Below are positions 12,001 through 24,775 of a stretch of DNA of 64,000 nt, one piece after another. Each line of letters starts with the position of its first letter. The first letter of the stretch is position 1. Below the pieces are notes generated by a model. It worked only from the letters and a program-made list of their open reading frames with translations, made no database searches and was not told where the DNA came from. The position numbers were made by a program, and so were the translations under genes. Source of the stretch: Siniperca chuatsi (taxonomy: Eukaryota; Chordata; Actinopteri; Centrarchiformes; Sinipercidae). The stretch covers positions 4,116,214 through 4,180,213 of the forward strand of contig NC_058058.1 in the NCBI RefSeq assembly GCF_020085105.1, written 5' to 3'.

Positions 12001-13620
12001 ATAATGTATTAAGATCACACAGTGCCACACGCTGAATGAAGAAAGACAGATGTATATTAAAATCTCATTGTTTGCTGTTGCCACATCACTGTCACACTAT
12101 AGGCCTCAATGTAGTGATTTATAAATACAGCCATGAGTGTATAAAATACCATACCAGAATTGCTTGTTCAAAATGTCTTACTTCATGTAAATCTTGTTTT
12201 ATGATTAAAATAATTATTAAGTGGAATCATAAAGCGACAAAATGTTTACCCTATCATATCCAGTGGTGGAAGAAGTATTCAAATCCTTTACTTAAGTAAA
12301 AGTACTAATACCACACTGTAAAAATACTCTACAAGTAAAAGTAAAAGTCTTGCATTCAAAACCTTACTTAAGTAGAAGTATGTATTATCAGCAAAAATGT
12401 CAAAAGTATAAGTACTCGTGTTGCAAAAAATGGTCCCTGTCAGTGTTTTACTATTATATATGATGTTTTGGGATTAATGTTACACATGCATTAATGTGTA
12501 TGTTAACGCATTTTACTGCTGCAGATTGCTTGAACTACTTTATATACTGTTGGGTAGTTTGATCTAGTTACATTCCACCACTGACCACATCCAAGAACAC
12601 CAAGTTGACATTTGTTTTGTTGTGATGTGAATGATCTTCCAGAGTTTCTTGAGAAGGATGACCTTCTCAAAGACCTGAGCAAACACAAAAACAAACACAT
12701 CCCCCAGCTTTAAACTGGCCATTGATATCACAATGATCAATTATAAAGGGCATCGCATGATCCTAAACTCAGAGCGTAAGCAAACGTGCATGGATGTCGT
12801 TCATGTTGGCTGTTTTCTTTCATACTTGTACAGATTTTAGGTATAGGTTTCATTCCGGTGTTCCATTTCAAACCTGTCTCCTGACAGGGAGTTGAATCAA
12901 CCAATCAGCTTGTTATATGCCCTAGGATGATTTCTGCAGTACACACAGATTTAAAAGCCCTGTAATTTACCTCATCAGTCCAGTTCCGAAAACAACAGGC
13001 GTTCCTAATATAGCGAATGTTAGAGTTTATGATAACAGCACTGTCCTCCTTCCCCGTGCAGATCTGAATGTAGCTGCAGCCATGTTGGCCTTGTTCAGCT
13101 TGTTCCTGATGGTGATGGGGGCCATATGCATCACCATGTCTCTCAGTAAAGAGATCCTATTCTTCCTCAAGCCAGCGTCTGTCTGCTTCATTCTGTCAGG
13201 TCAGTAGAGGCAACAGCACACCGGGCAACTTTTGCAACAAATCAGGTTTTTAGTGTATGAGATCTTTCTTGATTATAGTGCAGTGGAGGCCGACAATTGT
13301 GCTCTCATGTGTTTAAAAATATTAGGACAGTGTCTCAAAATTGATGTGGTAACAAATAACATCGTTAAGCTCCGTAACTGTCCGCTGTCTCCTCCACAGG
13401 TGTCATGGTGCTTCTCTCTCTAATGGTTTTCCACCAGTCTGTCCTGGCCTTCCTGGCCAGCAACCACATGGTTACTCTTCACCACGAGCTCTCCTGGTCG
13501 GTGTCATGCATGGGCTGTGCGGGGGCTGTCCTCATCGTGGGTGGGATCCTCTTCCTGCTGCTGGCGCTGCCCTACAGCCCCTGGCAGAGGTGTCTCCCTC
13601 AGAAGGACAGCAGCAGCTAG
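5859..13620 (+). CDS. cacng6: Calcium channel gamma-6-like subunit, complete gene of six coding exons
   Basis: The joined exons are 5859-6065, 8475-8585, 9358-9466, 11540-11614, 13062-13199 and 13400-13620. Every junction is GT-AG, phases agree throughout, and the product is 286 aa (human gamma-6 is about 260). The N-terminal MWS and the EGK/KLA junction match gamma-6. Predicted membrane segments lie near residues 71-92, 171-195, 204-226 and 247-271. The first extracellular loop carries the claudin-family signature W93...GLW(114-116)...C119 with further Cys at 108 and 135, sequons N105-Q-T and N145-C-T, and the gamma-1/6 block CTYFKFFTTGENA. Gamma-6 is known as a modulator of voltage-gated calcium channels in muscle and heart. 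Assignment over gamma-1 rests on the long N-terminus, the GPAELPGE block and the cluster context. There is no PDZ ligand, as expected for this branch. The N-terminus is longer and richer in Gly/Ala/Pro than in mammals. The gene converges on cacng8. Confidence 0.93.
6261..6913 (-). mobile_element. 5'-truncated, internally deleted L2-like LINE fragment
   Basis: Read on the minus strand, about 6910-6610 encodes a late reverse-transcriptase segment. It includes NLGVLIDNN, SRLDYCNSLF and VQNSAARLLTRTKKYDHIT, typical of fish L2-clade LINEs. A second block in another frame (about 6610-6436) encodes the conserved terminus (DRAFAIRAPRLWNNLP, then FKSRLKTHF) and ends in TGA. The segment normally between these blocks is missing and the frame shifts there. 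The element ends with an (ATT)n tail at 6285-6261, as L2-type elements do. It lies antisense in cacng6 intron 1 and is certainly inactive. Confidence 0.82.
8475..8585 (+). CDS. cacng6: cacng6 coding exon 2
   Basis: Residues 70-106 contain the first membrane helix and VGTEFWVEL. The acceptor is CTGTCACCAG and the donor CAG|GTGAAA, phase 0 at both ends, 37 codons. Human gamma-6 reads continuously across both ends (EGK-VKLA and the start of the loop), which supports these joins. Confidence 0.9.
8713..9009. repeat. Dispersed fish repeat of unassigned class
   Basis: I recognise the text around GCAGTCTCACAGCCTGAGGG and GGTACGGCAGCGGATACTTC as a sequence widely dispersed in teleost genomes. No terminal repeats or coding frame allow it to be classified here. 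It occupies the right half of cacng6 intron 2. Confidence 0.5.
9358..9466 (+). CDS. cacng6: cacng6 coding exon 3
   Basis: Residues 107-142 plus the first base of codon 143 hold the GLW...C claudin signature and the GPAELPG block. The acceptor is CGTTTTGCAG and the donor GGAG|GTGACT. The Asn-Gln-Thr sequon is created across the exon 2/3 junction. Confidence 0.92.
9945..10005. repeat. Possible short dispersed repeat fragment
   Basis: The words CCATTGAGGTCAGAAACCTC and AAGGGAGAACTGGCCAAGAC resemble a repeat often seen in fish genomes. The boundaries cannot be set by eye. Confidence 0.3.
11540..11614 (+). CDS. cacng6: cacng6 coding exon 4
   Basis: This 75-base exon encodes the SNCTYFKFFTTGENAVMF block of the first extracellular loop, including the NCT glycosylation sequon at residue 145. 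The acceptor is CTCCTGCAG and the donor AAGA|GTGAGT. A 75-base exon is expected at this place in the gamma-1/6 branch. Confidence 0.95.
11640..11900. repeat. Polypyrimidine-rich tract in cacng6 intron 4
   Basis: About 260 bases of C/T-rich sequence (CTCTCC, TTTCTC) follow exon 4. The overlapping Leu/Ser/Phe-rich ORFs are explained by this composition. Confidence 0.8.
12261..12583. mobile_element. hAT-type MITE
   Basis: The element begins CAGTGGTGGA and ends TCCACCACTG, which are exact inverted terminal repeats. Its flanks ATCATATC and ACCACATC agree at 6 of 8 positions and look like a decayed 8 bp target-site duplication, as hAT elements make. The internal text (GAAGAAGTATTCAAATCCTT, CTTAAGTAAAAGTA) is that of a very common teleost non-autonomous hAT family. 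It has no coding capacity and lies in cacng6 intron 4. Confidence 0.85.
13062..13199 (+). CDS. cacng6: cacng6 coding exon 5
   Basis: This exon encodes the second membrane helix (AAAMLALFSLFLMVMGAIC) and the start of the third. The acceptor is CCCCGTGCAG and the donor TCAG|GTCAGT. Codons are split at both ends (168 and 214). Confidence 0.95.
13400..13620 (+). CDS. cacng6: cacng6 coding exon 6 with stop codon
   Basis: Residues 215-286 cover the rest of helix 3, the second extracellular loop, helix 4 (residues ~247-271) and a short cytoplasmic tail ending in three serines before TAG. The acceptor is CCTCCACAG. The intron before it is only 200 bases. Confidence 0.94.
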
Positions 13621-14143
13621 TGGCCCGGAGGTGGTATTGCACTTTATCTGCCCTTTCTGTTTGTGAGGAGGGAGGGTGCAGAGGGGCGTGGATGTTTCCC
13701 AAAGCCATCTTAGCATTGAGAGATTGCTTTTTCGTTGAACTTAAAGGAATCACAAGCATGTTTATGGGAGTGATGGGAGATTCACTGACATGTACAGAAC
13801 ACTTCCTGTCTACATCTTGTCACTACAATATTCTTGTTTAGTATTAAATATCTTTTTTTTTATCACTGTTTCGCAGTGAGCCATTCTGGATCCCTTACTG
13901 TAGATAAGCACACATTTTCATTTATGACTCTATAATTTGACATAATATCATTAAAATTTATCCTGTTAGCCAACATAGAGATAGCTAGGTTGTTAAAGCT
14001 ACAATGCCATGTTACAGTGAAATATCCCTTTTAATGTTATGGAATATGGTGATCTTAATGCTCAGATGTGGTTGGGAAACAGTCCTGTATTGTCTTACTA
14101 ATCATCCTGCAGGGTTTGGAGGCAATTTACTGTTAGTTCATTC

Positions 14144-14149
14144 AATAAA
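14144..14149 (+). terminator. Candidate polyadenylation signal for cacng6
   Basis: AATAAA lies about 525 bases after the cacng6 stop. A second AATAAA lies at 14233-14238. Either could end the transcript; cDNA is needed to choose. Confidence 0.35.
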
Positions 14150-17100
14150 TCAATACGTCCTTTGCATAATGCAAACTTTTAAATACTAGCTATTCCATTC
14201 CTTTGATGTGAACTCATTGTCAAACAGTACTTAATAAAAACACAGTTTTAGATAGTGTAGCAGCTAAAAGAAGTGATTTAAGTCAACGGTTCAAATGTTA
14301 CTCATTCTGGGATGGCTAGCTAACATGTTAGTATTTGGCTAACCTGAATGCTAACATGCTTATAAAGCATGTCATAATGATATAATATTAAAATGTTGGT
14401 TAGTTAAGTTATCCACCCTTATTTAAAGAGTACATTTATTATTACTGCTGGTAATTTAAACCATCAACTAATTAACCTTTATTTTCATTGAATGCCTGTT
14501 GTCCGAATGTGCGAACAGTAGGCCTAGAATTTATTGAATCCCCAAGTTAAAGAACCATTCAAAGTTTTAGATTTTCAAATAAGACATTTTTTTGTGTCTG
14601 TTCATTCTGGGAAAGTCTCGTAGATGGACAGATCATAGGCAAATTATTTGGACTAAGTGTACAACAAATATATAACTTTAAAACAACATTGACTTAAACA
14701 CTGTAGTTACTGTAGATCATTTAGTGCTTTGATTACTTTCATCTGTTGGATCACAGCCACCTGTCTGCTCAGGTAACAAGACCATCAACACCCTCAAAAA
14801 CAAAATCTATACTGAATGAACAGTTTATTGACCTCCAATCTGAGAACCTCATTTAAGAAACTCATTTTTTTTCAGTGATGTGTGAAAAAAGCAATATTAT
14901 GTTTGTCCTCAATACCTTCCTGTCTGCAGAGCTGCCTTTCTACTGTCTAAGTTGGATGTTTTGTTGTTCATCAATTAACATTGAGATAGACATTCATTTG
15001 ACATTACCTGCATATTCATGTGACAGGGCTCTAATGGTATAAATACATTAAGCTTTTTTTCATTTATCATCTATTTTCATTTATTTTACACTATATATTT
15101 ATTATCTGTGTCTGGTCATGCATTGCATAGGTGATGCGACATACATTTTAAGAAGAGTACATATGTAATATTTAAAATTAAGTGTTTGGTAGGTGCTACA
15201 CTTTATGAATTGTTTGACAAGCAGATACAACTAGAAAACATTGTAAAGATTTATAGTGGAGTAGAGGGAACACTGTTAAATCAGCTAAAAGTGTGAGATG
15301 CTGCCATGTTCTTACCTTCAGTGTTTTTCTTGGATGATTTATGTTAGAACAAAGTGCTTGTGTGCGCCTAAATGGAAGGTGAATCGTCTCTGCAAGTTTT
15401 TTGAACTGAATCAATTGACTAAGAATGACTTCATTTTATTATTAAACATGACATGAATATTTAATGTCATCCTCTCTCAGGTTCCATTTCTCTCTTATTC
15501 TGCATTCTCAACACGTTCTCAGCTTACAGTCACTGCCACCTCCATAGTTGGTTTTAGGAACCGTCCCACTTTACACCTCATGATAAAAATGCTAACCAGC
15601 TACATATTTGATATGTCCTCTTTTTTTGCTGGAATTTCATCAGTTTAAAATGTTAAACATAAAATATTACATATGTTAAAGTATGAATAGTGAAATACTA
15701 CTAGTCAGAACAAATCATCAGTCATCATTTAGAATAGTTTCCATATTGTATTTCTGAAATATCCACAAATCTCTGTGAACTAGTCCTAAACTTCTGAAAC
15801 CCAACATAAACAACATTCTTCATGAACTCTTTGTTGAACAGATCACTAAAGCCTATAAATATATCATCAAAACCGTCCAATGCATGAGTTCCCTGTCAGC
15901 CCATGTAACATAATGGCTTTTTATGTAGTGGCAAGGGGAGGGAAACTCGATTACAGGTGGCATGTGAGTGGCATGATGTGGCATTAATTATTCTTTTTAC
16001 AACTTTGAAGTTTCGGCAGAGACGGTATAGTACATTTCCATTTGGATTTAGTCAAAACCAGCCATTTAAAATATGTTTAAAGTTTATTAATTTTTAGCAA
16101 TGCTGTTGGTACACGTGGTATTTTGTTTACGTACGTGCAGCACAGTGCTGTCGATTCAGGTGCTGAATTTAAATGGAGCGGAAATGCCGCCCACCTGGCT
16201 CAAACTGGCACTGTGCCGGTCAGGTTTTCGGAGCTCACCTAATGTTGACACTTTTCTTTGTAAGGAGTAAATCCTAACAGGCTTTTTAAATGCAGTACAT
16301 ATGTACAAACAAATTACCCATTTGAATTCAAACTATGATGAAAAGAAAAAACAACTGTCATTGGCCATAAAAAAATCACGTATCAGCTACTTCATGATCA
16401 TAGGAAATTCCATCATTCCTCACTTTAACCTTTTGGATATTAGATTTGTGCCATTTTCACCCTTTATAAGACAGTAAACTATCAAGAGCAGCAGGAAATG
16501 AGAGGAGTGAAAGAGGCTATGACATACAACAAAGGTCCATGCTAAATTTGAACTCAGGATGTTGCAGTTGAATGTTACATGCTGTAATATGATACAGTAC
16601 AAACTTAGACTGCCAGACCACGAGTATGGCCCTTTTACCTTCTTCTTTATATGAGTCGTATACGTTCAAGTCATAATTCTGATAATTCTGACAGCATCTG
16701 AAGGCAGCATAAAAAGTAGATTACAGGCATTTGGCAATATTATCATGTTACATGCAGAGCTGAATCATCTTACATTATTACTTTCAAATCATTCAACCAA
16801 TTATGGTCTTTGGACAACATTTGGGATGATTGTATGACACTGAAGATCACTGAGGTAAACAGATAAGAGTTACAAACAGTGATAAGAATGCTTTTAGGTG
16901 TGTTTGGATTTCTCTGACTTGTAGTTTCTGCTCCTCTTCGCCCCCCCCTCCCTCCGCTAACATTACCGCTGGTTCAGTTCTTGTTATCTTGCTCAGAGCA
17001 CATCTCAGTCACCACGCTGACCTCCTTTCAGGCTCAAGTCTCTCTGAAGTGTCTCCCATGCTGTTTGGCTGCGACCTCCTGGCTAAATATAGACCGTGGC

Positions 17101-18004
17101 CAATAGGACTGAGGTAGCAGGAGAAACACAAACCTGAAGACAAGCTGTGCACACAAACACTCTCAAATTCACTTGTTCAAATGCACGTGTGCAGTTACAT
17201 TCGTTCACACACAGGATCTCTGCCCTGGGAGCGCAGGAACGCACAAATATAATGATACACACTTAAGTGTTCACAGCGTGAGCACAATCTGAACCTGCTT
17301 TAAACTGAGCCCCCAACGTCATACATTCCCAACGTCATCCAATCTACTTTACTGCACCACAGAGAATCAAATTATCCTCCTCAAATTAATATGAGAAGTC
17401 ATGAAGTGAAGGGAGCACAGATCATAAGTTGTTAAAGCTAAAACTGTTCTTTTTGAGTCAGCAAAGTGTGCTACAAACCCTGCCCCTCCTCCTCCCCTGT
17501 GTTAGGTAGGTTTTTACTCACAGCACCTGTCACCTATGTTGATAGGTTGGTCAGAGACCCTGTTTATTTAGCCTAATTTCCACACTGGAGACAGATTAAA
17601 TAAAAAAAGAGTTTCAGGTTTTATCATTTTTTATGAGAAGACAAAATAAGATAAACACAAGTAAGGACGCAAATAAAACACTAAAATAGTCAAACAAATT
17701 GCATGGACACATAAAAAATACAAGCCATGTAGACCAACAATGAGTATTGTTAAGTAACTTGATGACTGATGGGATAAATGTTTTTTTCTCATCTTGAGCA
17801 GGTGGTAGCAAATACCAAGCCCAGTGCCCCTAGAGATTTTGTTTACATTGGACGAATCTACAACACACAATTTACGTCCAATGCCGGTGTCCAATTCAGT
17901 GTCATTGTAGTTGGAAATGTGCCCTCGGCGGTAATGTGCGGAGGACCAGAGTCTGCGTCCCATCACAGACTTGAAATGTATGTTCTCGTTTTTTAAACTG
18001 TAAA

Positions 18005-18110
18005 CATGATCTTTCACTAACACGTTTTAGTTGCCTAACCCTGGCCACACCTTAACCGTACGTTATTTGCCATAACCACAATCTTTCCTTAGCCTTACCA
18101 TAGTTACCAT
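18005..18110 (+). repeat. Dispersed CCTAACC-rich repeat, copy A
   Basis: It carries the shared core CATGATCTTTC..CTAAC...GTTGCCTAACC..., found also near 23.3, 32.85-32.97, 33.4 and 41.1 kb. Confidence 0.55.
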
Positions 18111-21100
18111 GTGCAGAAAGAAGACATTTTAAAAACATTGGCATATAGAACATAAGAATCGTCCAATATCAGTGTTGTTTTTTGGATGATGCACCTGCAT
18201 TTTGAGTACCGATGGTTGGATGATGGAGGATAGATGATCTCTTTGGAGCTCTGTAGTCTTATGTTGCTTGTACACTTCACATATGAAGGTGCTGAGTGCC
18301 AGACCTTTACTATGCCACACCCCCAAAAGTCATTCACTCTCAACATCATCCAATCCACCGGAAAGAAAATACACTTCTCCAAGAGTGTACTCAACGAAAA
18401 CTGATATTAAGCCCTTAAATATTTGCAGCTTTGTTGGCTTGAACCCACAGCAGAAGTGTGGGAGAAGTTAGTTGGACATTCCTAACTGGTCACTCTACAG
18501 TTACTCCAGAGAACACACAACCAGATGGACATTTAAACTGTCCAACAGAGCAGCGTCCAGCTCTAACACACTACGGTACATGTCTGCAGTATCACAGAGA
18601 CATTAAATTAAGATCTCCAGAATGTCACACGCGTCTAGACAGCCGTCGTAAATTTTAGCAATGAGCTAAAAAAAGACTTTATTGCTCATCTACCAATACA
18701 GCGTCATGTGGTGGTCAGTAAGTGAATATCAGATGTCTTTATAAAGAAATATATGCCTGCGTGATGCTACATGAATGAATTAAACTTTGGTGTGTTAGCC
18801 CCATCTGACATTGTATTGACCTTTCTTGGAAGCTTACCGTAACTCCACTGTATGCGTGACCCTAACCCTAAATCTAAACCCTAAAAATGAATGTCCTAAT
18901 TGAAAATTGCAGGTGAGTCCAAACAAAGTGATTAGGGAAATTAAGGGGGGGGGACTTTTTTCGCCTTCTTAAGGAGGGCCTGTTTGAGAACCGCCGCACT
19001 ACAGTAACATGAACATGAACTGCTGTCTCCAAACATATGACTCTCTGCATCCCTCCCCCATGTCCCCCTCCCCACACCCACTACCACATTGTATATATGG
19101 CTTAACGTTGTAAAAGAGAGAGACTGTGGCTGATGGTAAAATGACACATTACAGACTTTAAAAAGTGATTTTTAACTCATACTAATTACAAGGCTCCGGG
19201 TTCTGTTCCCTGCAGCTTACAGTGTGTCCATCATCAGGTGTATTCTTAGCCAGCACACACCTGCTCATTCAGGGTCAGATAGAGGCGTAAATTACAAATC
19301 CCTTTGCTGATTTGAATTGTTTCGTTCAGTTCACATTAAAGATTCGTAGTCACTAACTATGCAGTTCCTTCCCTTTTTATCTAAGCTAAGCGATCACAAG
19401 GGTGATGAAAGTGAACGCATCACCATTCATACTACTGCAACGTTCAGCGCTGATTCAGTTCAATAGTATGTTCAGTGTGTTGCTAGTCCAAGCTGTCAAA
19501 TTAGGTCTATACAAGCACTATTTGTAAGGTTAATAGCTCAGCAGCACTTATTTGACACAGTTATCAGATTATGATTTCTTCTGGGGCTTTTAATAAGCTT
19601 TTAACAAGGAAGTAACGTAATGTGAATCACAGCTGGGCTGACAACGGTGCTCTGTCACCAGTGAGGGGCTCCACTGCTAAAAGCTACAAATTCAGTCAGT
19701 TCACAGTAAAGATTCAGTGTAAAAGATTTGTTCGTACATGTACTGACCATTTCTAGTGTCAGACGGCCGAAATGTAACATCAGATCTTCTACATATACTG
19801 TTTTTTTTACCGACATATTTGATCTTAATCTTGAGAGAGAGAGCAAATTAAAGACAGAATAAATAGATTGTATTTGGACTCATACACACTGGGAACAATT
19901 GGATAATACTTGTACATTTGTCATTCATTCAAAATCAGAAATCCACTAGTGAGTGTCCGACTTTTAAAAATAATACAAACAATATCTGATTACACCTTTG
20001 TTGAGAAATTGATCAGTGTTACAATGAAAGCCTCTATGATGCCATTTACCTTGATTGATTCTGGTGTGACACTGATCAAGTTCCACACATGAATGAATAT
20101 ATAATTGTGATTTTGTTTGTTTCTATGGAAGTGTTTAACGTTACATAATGTTTTGATCCGTGAGAATAAAATCCCTGATACAAACAAGGAATACTTTACA
20201 TTTATTGGAATTTATGAGATGAAATGTGTCAGTTAAATGTCATATCTTAGTAGAAATACCTGTTGGTGTTTGCCTTTTCCAAAAGCAAATCATTTGATTC
20301 CCAAGGTGGGCATACATATGTGTCTACAAAGTTCAATGTGTGTTTTGGTTTTCAAGAGAGACAATGTGGCTCAGACAGCCCAGGTTTCCTGTCGTGGGAT
20401 CACCCTCTCCGGGAGTGAGGAAGGATTTGAGGACAAGAGGAAATGAGAGTGTAATCTTGACTGACAGACCTTCCCACCGGCATATGGACGCCTGTCAGCA
20501 AGCCAGGAGCCGTTATCAGTGACTGCAGGCATGAGCTCTTCACCAAAGAGCCCTGGAAGGAGAGACAGCCGGACAGCGAGCATCAGAATGAATGAAGAGA
20601 GGAAATTAAAATGCAGAATGTCTTCACAGGTGGTAGACTCCTGTTGACTCATGAAAGCTGACACAAGGCGGTAGCTATTATCGTACTGTACTGCATGTAC
20701 GACAACTGTGCTGCTAGCTTCAGACATAATAATACAGGAGAGCCAGGTGCACCATGGGAGAACCCCAGTGTATGCATTGTCCTGCTGTGAAGGGTTACAG
20801 TACATTGGGCTTTTATGCAATTCTGGACATTGGACACACAATGGTGAAACAGAAAAACTGTCTTAGGGAAATTTGCAATTATGTGTTCTTTTTTCACACA
20901 TATCAACCAATCCAATCCAATCTCTGTCCACGTTGTGGGCCATGGATTATGAGGACTCCAACATGGCGCCCATTAATCCATCAAAAGTAGCTCACCCACT
21001 GCATACACCAAAAGACATATATATTTCTTCTTTTCCAGGTTTGCGTCCTCGTTTCCATGCTCATTAGTGTTTCTTTCCCTCAAGTCGCCTACTCGTTCCA

Positions 21101-22402
21101 TAGTCTTTACACGGAGATGATGTCTCACAAATAAAAAAAGACTCCAATTGTTAAAACTTTATGGCTTAAAAATTCATAATACAAAGAGTAATATTTGACC
21201 TTGTGTGCAGTTTGACAACAGTTCAACAGTTTAACAGACGGCCACAGTTTTGTTGCAGTACCGGCCACTTGGACAGTTGGCAGTAAGGCTGAACACCATT
21301 TGGAGCTATTTAGCAGAGTTTCAGGAGCAGGAGCGCACCTCAATCACACCACTTCCGGCATTCCCATAAATATCCACCTAAACCATTTCCTCCTATTTCG
21401 CTCTCATATTCTGTGCCCCTCCAGTCCATCTGTCTGGAGGTATCTAAAATTAAAGACAGCTGATGTACTGGATGGAGTTATGCCTAAATCATCAGCAAAA
21501 AACCAATTAACCTTTTTTGTCGTTGCTCAAGACTCTTTTGCTTTGCCTCCTCCTGTGTTTCAAATTGCTGTCTCACTTGTGACTGTGTCTCAAACCAGGT
21601 AAACTAGCTTTTTTAATGAGAGCACAGCTAATGGTCACTAACCCTAACCACGTAACCAACAGTTCAGCTTAACCTCAGCCACCTTAATTTTTCTCCTAAT
21701 TACCTTGTATTAGTTTGAAGGGAACCTTTCATCTTAGATCATTGGGCCTTTGACTCTGTATCCAAACTGCTGAGTCGACAAAGCAGCAAGAGTCACAAAT
21801 ACAGATTACGTTTCTACATCTCAATTCTGCCAATCAAAATAGCTTTCCAAATCACAGATGCTCTAACCATTGCTGGTTATATTAATGACATGATGCTAAC
21901 ATTTTAGAAATGCAGGTTAAATGTATCTAAACCACTAAGTAAGGCTCAAAATGTTGTTTCTTTATGGCAATAGCCAGTGTTCAATCTTGCCACTGAGCAG
22001 AATGAGCAGGTGTTCTGACTGAGTGCAGTGAACCCACAGAAATATCAGGCTTCTTATGTCTTTGCATAGTTCCAAAGATATAGTAAAAATGCAGAAATAC
22101 AGAGACAACTCTTCACTTCGCAGAAGCTGCCGGTGCAGAGCTGCTGTGCCTGTTCCTGCTGCACAAAGACATGAAGACAGCACTGTAGCATCAGGAGGAT
22201 TCCAGACAGAGAGGCCAACTAATTAAAACTTTGACACCAAACACATTCCTCACTGCTTCAACCAAACACATCTCAGTCTCCAGTGTGCTCTGCCAGCAGA
22301 TCTATTGTCACATTTCCCCTGGGCTGACAGTCCCTCCCTGTGTTTTTCTCCAGAGAAGACATCTCAGCATTATTAAGAGACCGCACGCACAGTCTTAATT
22401 AC

Positions 22403-22424
22403 TGTCTGTCTGTCTGTCTGTCTA
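22403..22424. repeat. (TGTC)n simple repeat
   Basis: About five tandem TGTC/CTGT units are followed by CTATCTAGCTA. Confidence 0.85.
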
Positions 22425-23289
22425 TCTAGCTATACAAGAATAACAACACCATTGGTAGTTTTTTCAAATGCTTAAAATGACACTTGTATTTTCCTGACAA
22501 GCAACCTCTTGTATTTGTGTGAATAGTGACTGTTGTCTGTCAGTAGAAAAGGTAGAAGTGGAGTGAAGTTGTTATCTTGGTGGCAAGAACATAGAAAAGA
22601 GAGATCACATAAACTACAAGAAGATCATTCTTGTCTACAGACATGTATCCACCTTTGCTAGAGACTAAACTTCCAAGATTGTGTGACGTTTTTTTCCAAA
22701 CAAATTTCACCCTATTTTGCATAAAGTCAAAGATCAACTTTCGACTGCCTCCCTCTTCTCAGTTGGTCAATTCTGTGTAGCCTGCGATCCCACAATGCTT
22801 TGAATCACTCGTGAATTAATCGCCTCCCGTAGAAAAGGAAAGGCCAAACTTTGCTTTGCGTCCCACCACATTAAGGGTCTCCACCCTTAAATGCAACACA
22901 CACCTGCTGCCCCATGCAGTAGCATTGCATCATTTGACGCATGTCAATTGACACCCATAGCAAACACCAGATACATACAGAAGAAGTAGTCATGTTACAG
23001 TAGCGACGCTGTTTGAATCTGGAGAGCAAATGTGATAAAATTGCTGCTTTTCTGAAAAGTTGACACGCATCTAAGCTGGGAAATAGCACATTGGCGTCCA
23101 TACTAACTTATGATGACGTCAAGATGCTGCTGTTGTGTGGGCTTATGTAGAAAACAATAGGTGCAGGTGTTTTGACACGCGTTATACGCTGCTGTGTGTG
23201 CTACCCTTTAAAGGGGATGTGGATGGTTGGACAACAAAGTGTATGAATGCAACATCTGAGATCGCAGATCCCTCCACTACTCTTCTTTT

Positions 23290-23370
23290 TAGACTGTGAA
23301 CATGATCTTTCTCTAACCCTGACAAAGTAGCTTTTGTTGCCTAAACTTGACCAAACCGTAACCACATGTG
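23290..23370 (+). repeat. Dispersed CCTAACC-rich repeat, copy B
   Basis: It reads CATGATCTTTCTCTAACCCT followed by AGCTTTTGTTGCCTAAACTT and GACCAAACCGTAACC. This is the same order of words as the other copies. Confidence 0.6.
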
Positions 23371-24629
23371 GCAGATCAGAAAACACTGGTCATATGGGTC
23401 TGTTTGGGAGTCAGTGACACCTTGGAGGCGTCGGTGCATCAACATAGTAAATTTTATTGTTATTTGCACTCAATAATTCACATGACACAACCACATTTTC
23501 ATATAGAACTTTATTTAATATATCTATATATTTATATATATATATGTATATATACCTTATATTTTTTGTCTTTTCCAGTGAGGATCAGTATATTGTATTG
23601 CTTCCCCTTTTCCTTATTTTTCTTTACATGTATTGGTCTGCTGAGTGGAAATATACCAGTTTTCCATTTGAAGAGTTTCAGGTTTGACTTGTGTCAGTAG
23701 CCTAAGTGTTGAGAAAAAGGAGCTGGTGACTCACACTGCCTTTAAAAAGGCTTTCACATCAGGATATGAATTAAAAACGAAGGAATAGAATGACCATGTT
23801 CTCACAACCACTTTAGAAAAGGTAAAATGCAAGTTTAGGATGAGTGTTGGTGATTTCGTAACAATATAACAACACATATTTCTCAGAAGCATGAGGCTGA
23901 TGTATTTTGTTATACTTATTGTTTACCATGTAACAACCACTGACAACACCAAAGAAGACCACATTTAGCCCACTCTTCCTCTTCCAGCACTCAGGCTACT
24001 GACAATATGTCACAGGCAGGCGTGAAACCTTTGTAGCCCAAAGTGACAGGTGTGGGAACTCTGAAACAATATAACATTAAGAATATCTATACATACCACC
24101 ACGAAAATAAACAGATTAATATAAATTCTATCGCCTACAGTTACACACTAGTCAGAACATTAAAAAACACTGATTATTAGGCTACGTTGGTAATGTTTAG
24201 AAAATTAAAAAGAAAACAATAGCCTGCAAGGAAATGAAGACAAAATCATGATGGATGAATAACAGTGTAATACAAATATTACAAAAGAGAGAACAAACAA
24301 CAAAAGCTGAAGTTGAAATAAAAACTAGGGAAAAGGACAAATTATAGAGCAATTACGAATAGAAATAGAGAATAATTAAGACAAAATTAAAGACAAAATA
24401 ACAGTAGGGAAAGAGAAAAATGTTTTCAAAAAATCTAATCAAAGAAAAAAACTTATAAAAAGAAAATATAAAAGAAAAACAGTACAACAATAATATCTAC
24501 GGGAAATGTAATGCACAGTCAAATTTAGAGAGATATTTGAAAAAAGTGGACTAGAAGGCCCATTAGTATCTTTAGAATGGCTGGAACAACCAAGATGGAG
24601 GAAATAAAATGACAAACACTCTCGCTTTC

Positions 24630-24775
24630 TTCAGCATCTATCAGTGTGCTTGAGCAAGGCACGTAGCCCCCAATTGTTCCAGGGAAGCCGCTCAGTAACC
24701 AGCGGAGGACTGGTTTTACTGGGCGGGTGCCAGTGTGAAAGTGTGAGTAAAGGTGAAGCAGGGTGTTACTGAAAA
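24630..24775. repeat. SINE-like dispersed repeat fragment
   Basis: The words TTGAGCAAGGCACGTAGCCC and ACTGGTTTTACTGGGCGGGT recur in altered form at 27.08-27.16 kb. The phrase 'gagcaaggcacttaaccccca' is common in teleost dispersed repeats. Confidence 0.5.
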